DNA of 64,000 nucleotides from contig NZ_PYGK01000010.1 in the NCBI RefSeq assembly GCF_003014595.1, positions 62,001 through 126,000 of the forward strand, given 5' to 3'. Shown one piece after another: positions 60,921 through 64,000 of the stretch. The stretch's first letter is position 1, and the number at the start of each line of letters is the position of its first letter. The notes beneath the pieces were generated by a model, which did no database searches, was not told the origin of the DNA, and saw only the letters and a program-made list of their open reading frames with translations. Source of the DNA: Chitinophaga ginsengisoli (lineage in GTDB: Bacteria; Bacteroidota; Bacteroidia; Chitinophagales; Chitinophagaceae). A program made the translations under genes and the position numbers.

Positions 60921-63374
60921 TTACAAAGCAATAAATGCTGCCGGTATTCCTTTTACGGTAGCGCCTACCATACTTTTCCCTTTATTCAACTGCACGCTGA
61001 TCTGCGCCTGTCCATTGGCCAGTTGTACTTTACGTGATCCTCCGGCAGTTCCCAGATCATCTATCAGCATACCACTGCCTGCAATGGAGAAATTGATATA
61101 ATCTGTTGCATCCAGGCAGGGCACACCCTGTGCGTCTAACAGCTTTACCTTTATTACAGCGGTGTCGCCGGTGATTGTCTGCTCCATCATCAGCCTGGCA
61201 GGAGAAGTCCATTGGTCTGTCTGATAGGCAAAAGACATTTCATCCGTTACGGTTTCTTTTCCTTTGCGGGTGATAACTTTCACCTGGTAATCTCCTTTGT
61301 GTAAGGGCAGCTGCCAGCGAAGGCCTGCTGCGGGGAAGTCCTGGCTATTACGTTTCTTAACGCCATAGCTTTTGCCGTTCACAAATAGTTCAGCTTCCGG
61401 ACAGTTTGAGTACGCCCATATCATTTTTTCTTCTCCATCTTTCCCCCAGCGTATAGGCCAGTTGTGTCCGTAAATATGCGCCATGGGCTGTGTAGTCCAG
61501 TAGGATTGAAATACATAGTAGGATTCTTTCGGCGTGAGATCGCGGGCTACTACGCCTTTCTGATTGACGTAGGGTATGGGATTATCTGGCCGTAAAGGAG
61601 TGGAGAAATCTTTAAAAATCCAGTAAGCGGTTCCGGTGAGTTGTGGTATAGTTTCCTGTTCTTTCAGGTGCCAGTCGATCAGGTTACATGCATAGGTTTC
61701 TGACCAGTCGCCATCTTTAGAAGCACGGGCACTGCCGCCTGTCAGTGCAAAGTCGCCGGTACGTTCATCTGCACCTTTACCTGTGGCTACTTTTTTCAGG
61801 GCAGCTTCAGGATATTCTGCATGCCGGCCCTGATGGCTGTCGGCGCCCCATTCTGCATGAAAGAAATGTGGTACGTCGGCAATGGCTTTTAAGGTTTCAT
61901 CCTTATACTCTGTATAACGGCCACGATACCAGCCAGCCCAGATGGAAGGAGAATATACATCTACAATATCCTTACAAAAATCACATCGGCGGATGGTTGT
62001 TTTACGAGAGCTGTCCAGCTGATGTGCCAGTGCATTTAGTTCGCTCATGAAAGCGCGGATCTTTTGTTTGTCAAACTCAGGGAAATCACCGGGCCAGTCA
62101 TTTTCATTTCCCAATCCCCATAAGATGACAGCCGGATGATTACCATGCTGGCTGATCATGTTTGTCAGCATACGGCGAGCCTGTGCTTTATACACCTCAC
62201 CTCCCAATCCGCCACGGCACCAGGGAATTTCTTCCCATACCAGTATGCCCAGGCTATCACATAACTCCAACACCAGGGATGACTGCTGATAATGTCCCAG
62301 TCGTATGAAGTTAGCGCCCATATCTTTTATCATTTTCATCTCCCGGCGTATCATATCTTCAGTAAGTGCTGCGGCAACGCCGGCACCGTCTTCATGCCGG
62401 TGTGTGCCTTGTAATAACAGGCGCTGCCCGTTCAGTATGAAAGGACCATGGGTGACAAATTCGAAATGCCGGAAGCCAAAGTGTCCGCTCCATACAGCAT
62501 CACCAGCGGTACTTTTGAGAGTAGCCTGCACTGTATATAATTGTGGTTGAGCCGGCGACCATAACAGGGGCTTCCTGATAGTAATGGAAGGTATGGTCAG
62601 TATGCTATCTTTCAGTGATACCTGCTGTGTGAGGTGTTGGACTACCTTTTTCTGCGGATCAAGTATATTGATATCAAGTGTAGCCTGTGCTGTGTGTTGT
62701 GGATTACGAAACGCTGCATATAGTTGTACTACACCTGTTTTCCCCTGTGCATCTACCTGCGGATGGATATGTAATTGCTCAAAGGATAATGCGGGAGTAT
62801 ATACCAGGTTTAAATACCGGTAGAGACCTCCGTACACATTAAAGTCAGACATGGAAGAAGGGATCATCTCTGCATCCCGGGCGTTGCTACACCGGAGTTC
62901 CAATGGTACTTTTCCTTTGTATCTTTTAGCATCTGCGCCTTGCAGGAATTGTTGTATTGCATCGGTGATATCCACCGTCCATTCATCATAACCACCCGTG
63001 TGATGGGCGACGAGTGTCGTGTAAATGTATACGTCTGTCTTTTGTCCGGCACCTTCGAAGTGTAACAATGTACGCCCCTGTGTATAAGGGTTTTTAATTT
63101 CCAGTGCCGCTCTGTACCAGCCAGGTCCCTGGTAATAGTTTACATCCGGATCCACAGCATCTTTTGCATTGAAGCAATGAGGCAAGGTAACTTTTTCCCA
63201 TAGCGGTACAGATTCCGGGCTTCCTTCTGTAGCGGGGCGAACGGCTTCCCATGCACTGCTTAAGTCTTCCCCTAAGAACTCCCAGTCCTGTGTAAGGCGT
63301 TTGCTTTGCTGCGCCTTTGTCGCGGATAATAATAGACAAAAAATGAGTCCTGTTAATAGCAGGTGACGGATCAT
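60921..63374 (-). CDS. Beta-galactosidase-type GH2 enzyme
   Basis: An 817-residue exported enzyme with a signal peptide (1-21). Order: sugar-binding domain (FEGAGQKTDVYI, about 104-115), immunoglobulin-like domain, TIM barrel with acid/base Glu in WGLGNENDWPGD (about 416-427) and nucleophile Glu in FHAEWGAD (about 505-512), then C-terminal beta domains (GDYQVKVITRKGKE, ATVKGIPAAFIAL). Fits beta-galactosidase or beta-glucuronidase-like activity. First gene of the minus-strand set; a LacI-type palindrome lies 183 bp upstream. Confidence 0.94.
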   Translation of the reverse strand: MIRHLLLTGLIFCLLLSATKAQQSKRLTQDWEFLGEDLSSAWEAVRPATEGSPESVPLWEKVTLPHCFNAKDAVDPDVNYYQGPGWYRAALEIKNPYTQGRTLLHFEGAGQKTDVYIYTTLVAHHTGGYDEWTVDITDAIQQFLQGADAKRYKGKVPLELRCSNARDAEMIPSSMSDFNVYGGLYRYLNLVYTPALSFEQLHIHPQVDAQGKTGVVQLYAAFRNPQHTAQATLDINILDPQKKVVQHLTQQVSLKDSILTIPSITIRKPLLWSPAQPQLYTVQATLKSTAGDAVWSGHFGFRHFEFVTHGPFILNGQRLLLQGTHRHEDGAGVAAALTEDMIRREMKMIKDMGANFIRLGHYQQSSLVLELCDSLGILVWEEIPWCRGGLGGEVYKAQARRMLTNMISQHGNHPAVILWGLGNENDWPGDFPEFDKQKIRAFMSELNALAHQLDSSRKTTIRRCDFCKDIVDVYSPSIWAGWYRGRYTEYKDETLKAIADVPHFFHAEWGADSHQGRHAEYPEAALKKVATGKGADERTGDFALTGGSARASKDGDWSETYACNLIDWHLKEQETIPQLTGTAYWIFKDFSTPLRPDNPIPYVNQKGVVARDLTPKESYYVFQSYWTTQPMAHIYGHNWPIRWGKDGEEKMIWAYSNCPEAELFVNGKSYGVKKRNSQDFPAAGLRWQLPLHKGDYQVKVITRKGKETVTDEMSFAYQTDQWTSPARLMMEQTITGDTAVIKVKLLDAQGVPCLDATDYINFSIAGSGMLIDDLGTAGGSRKVQLANGQAQISVQLNKGKSMVGATVKGIPAAFIAL

Positions 63375-63556
63375 TATTAATATCGAATTATGTGTGTTAA
63401 TACTGACGTTTGTGCATTACAGGCAATGGCCCGGCCATGCGTTACCTTTGCTGGCAACGGTGCTGTAATGATGGTATTTTTAAATTGAGAAAAAGAGGGA
63501 TGGATAGTGGGTGTTTAATCCTTCTTTTTCATAAACCTGGAATCTTGTTGTAAGTT

Positions 63557-63572
63557 ATGCAATCGTTTGCAT
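63557..63572. promoter_or_regulatory. LacI-type palindrome upstream of the GH2 gene
   Basis: ATGCAATCGTTTGCAT is a 16-bp palindrome with one symmetric mismatch pair (ATGCAA-n-CG-n-TTGCAT). It is very like ATGCAATCGATTGGCA at 54456, at the opposite edge of the same glycan locus. The remainder of 63375-63824 shows no gene. Confidence 0.6.
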
Positions 63573-63792
63573 TAAATGAAATTATTGGGGGAAAATTGAG
63601 TACTGGGGAATACTCGGCAGTTAGGATAGACGGGGATGTGGAGGATAAAATGTAGAATAATACCCTATCCTGATATTATTTTATCAAAAATAAAACATAG
63701 GTTAAGTGACGCCAGGTGCTAGTAGAAGAAGTGTGCGTATCTATAGGTTAGAAATAGTTTGACAGCGCAGACTTGTTTAGAGATTCCCGTAA

Positions 63793-63802
63793 GAAACGTT
63801 TC
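63793..63802. promoter_or_regulatory. GAAACGTTTC palindrome before the last gene
   Basis: A perfect 10-bp palindrome with the AAACGTTT core also present at 54481. It lies 22 bp before ATG 63825. Confidence 0.35.
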
Positions 63803-63824
63803 AAATATTTTTATATTTAACGTA

Positions 63825-64000
63825 ATGGAACTATTAACAGAAAACGAGTTAATCTGGTCACCCATTGTTGCCAATAACCGGATGAATCGCAAGCGCATCG
63901 CAAGTGGAGTAAACAGCTATGAAAAGGAGTTGAATTTTAATCCGGGCATGTATTTGGATAAATGCCTGGAAGAACGAGGGCATGCGAAATGGCTGGATCT
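63825..64000 (+). CDS. Probable class I SAM methyltransferase, 3'-truncated by window
   Basis: Open from ATG 63825 to the window edge (58 codons). It reads MELLTENELIWSPIVANN then NSYEKELNFNPGMYLDKCLEE and ends HAKWLD, exactly where a SAM-binding 'LGCGTG' motif would follow in Bacteroidota methyltransferases with this beginning. The SAM motif itself is outside the window, so the call is provisional. Confidence 0.6.
   Translation, partial: MELLTENELIWSPIVANNRMNRKRIASGVNSYEKELNFNPGMYLDKCLEERGHAKWLD

Overview
The window looks like chromosomal DNA of a Bacteroidota soil-type polymer degrader, most probably Chitinophaga or a close relative in Chitinophagaceae. The grounds are a SusC/SusD pair with its own ECF sigma and FecR anti-sigma genes, a C-terminal type IX secretion tail, DUF4974, DUF3570 and DUF4965-type proteins, many exported glycoside hydrolases, and a Bacteroidota-type promoter (TTTTG-N19-TACCTTTG) before rpsL. 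The genus is inferred from gene content, not from a marker comparison.

Layout. 1-2.4 kb: end of a very repetitive glycine/asparagine-rich surface protein. 2.8-3.8 kb: rpsG and rpsL with their own promoter and terminator and no fusA behind them. 3.8-8.2 kb: housekeeping genes (ilvE, a psi-like unknown, rdgB, a hotdog thioesterase, a nitroreductase) and two very large intergenic palindromes. 8.3-14.1 kb: a large MscS channel, then an operon of thioredoxin-like protein, ApbE flavin transferase, DUF4266 lipoprotein, DUF3570 outer-membrane protein and a tiny lipoprotein. 14.2-16.5 kb: an RloA/RloB (AbiL-like) pair and a GIY-YIG protein. 16.7-25.9 kb: a polysaccharide utilisation locus with a GH76 endo-mannanase, a SusE-like binder, SusD, SusC, FecR and ECF sigma. 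26-31 kb: two small membrane proteins, an EamA exporter, a sialate O-acetylesterase and a small unknown. 30.7-38.7 kb: a glutaminase-like exported protein, a PepSY membrane protein, GH105 and a GH65-like enzyme, with a ~520-bp fold-back repeat between the PepSY and GH105 genes. 38.8-40.8 kb: an isoaspartyl peptidase and two small membrane proteins.

40.9-48.5 kb is the most unusual part. It is a tight eight-gene run: a SpeD-like AdoMet decarboxylase lacking the catalytic Cys, a DUF4178 protein, a previously uncalled 59-residue membrane protein, a DUF350 protein, a membrane-fused spermidine-synthase-like enzyme, an exported FAD amine-oxidase-like protein, a polytopic protein with conserved-looking histidines, and a VIT/CCC1 transporter. 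It looks like a polyamine-type chemistry system acting at the membrane.

48.5-54.2 kb: an orphan GHKL ATPase, a Tat-exported sugar isomerase-like protein, and two paralogous methyltransferases each next to one of two paralogous Crp/Fnr regulators, followed by a CheB relic. 54.5-63.4 kb: a glycan locus with two lyase-like jelly-roll proteins (+) and alpha-galactosidase-like, GH29 and GH2 enzymes (-). LacI-type palindromes stand at both outer edges. The window ends in the start of another methyltransferase.

No tRNA, rRNA, CRISPR array, insertion sequence or replication origin was recognised by reading.
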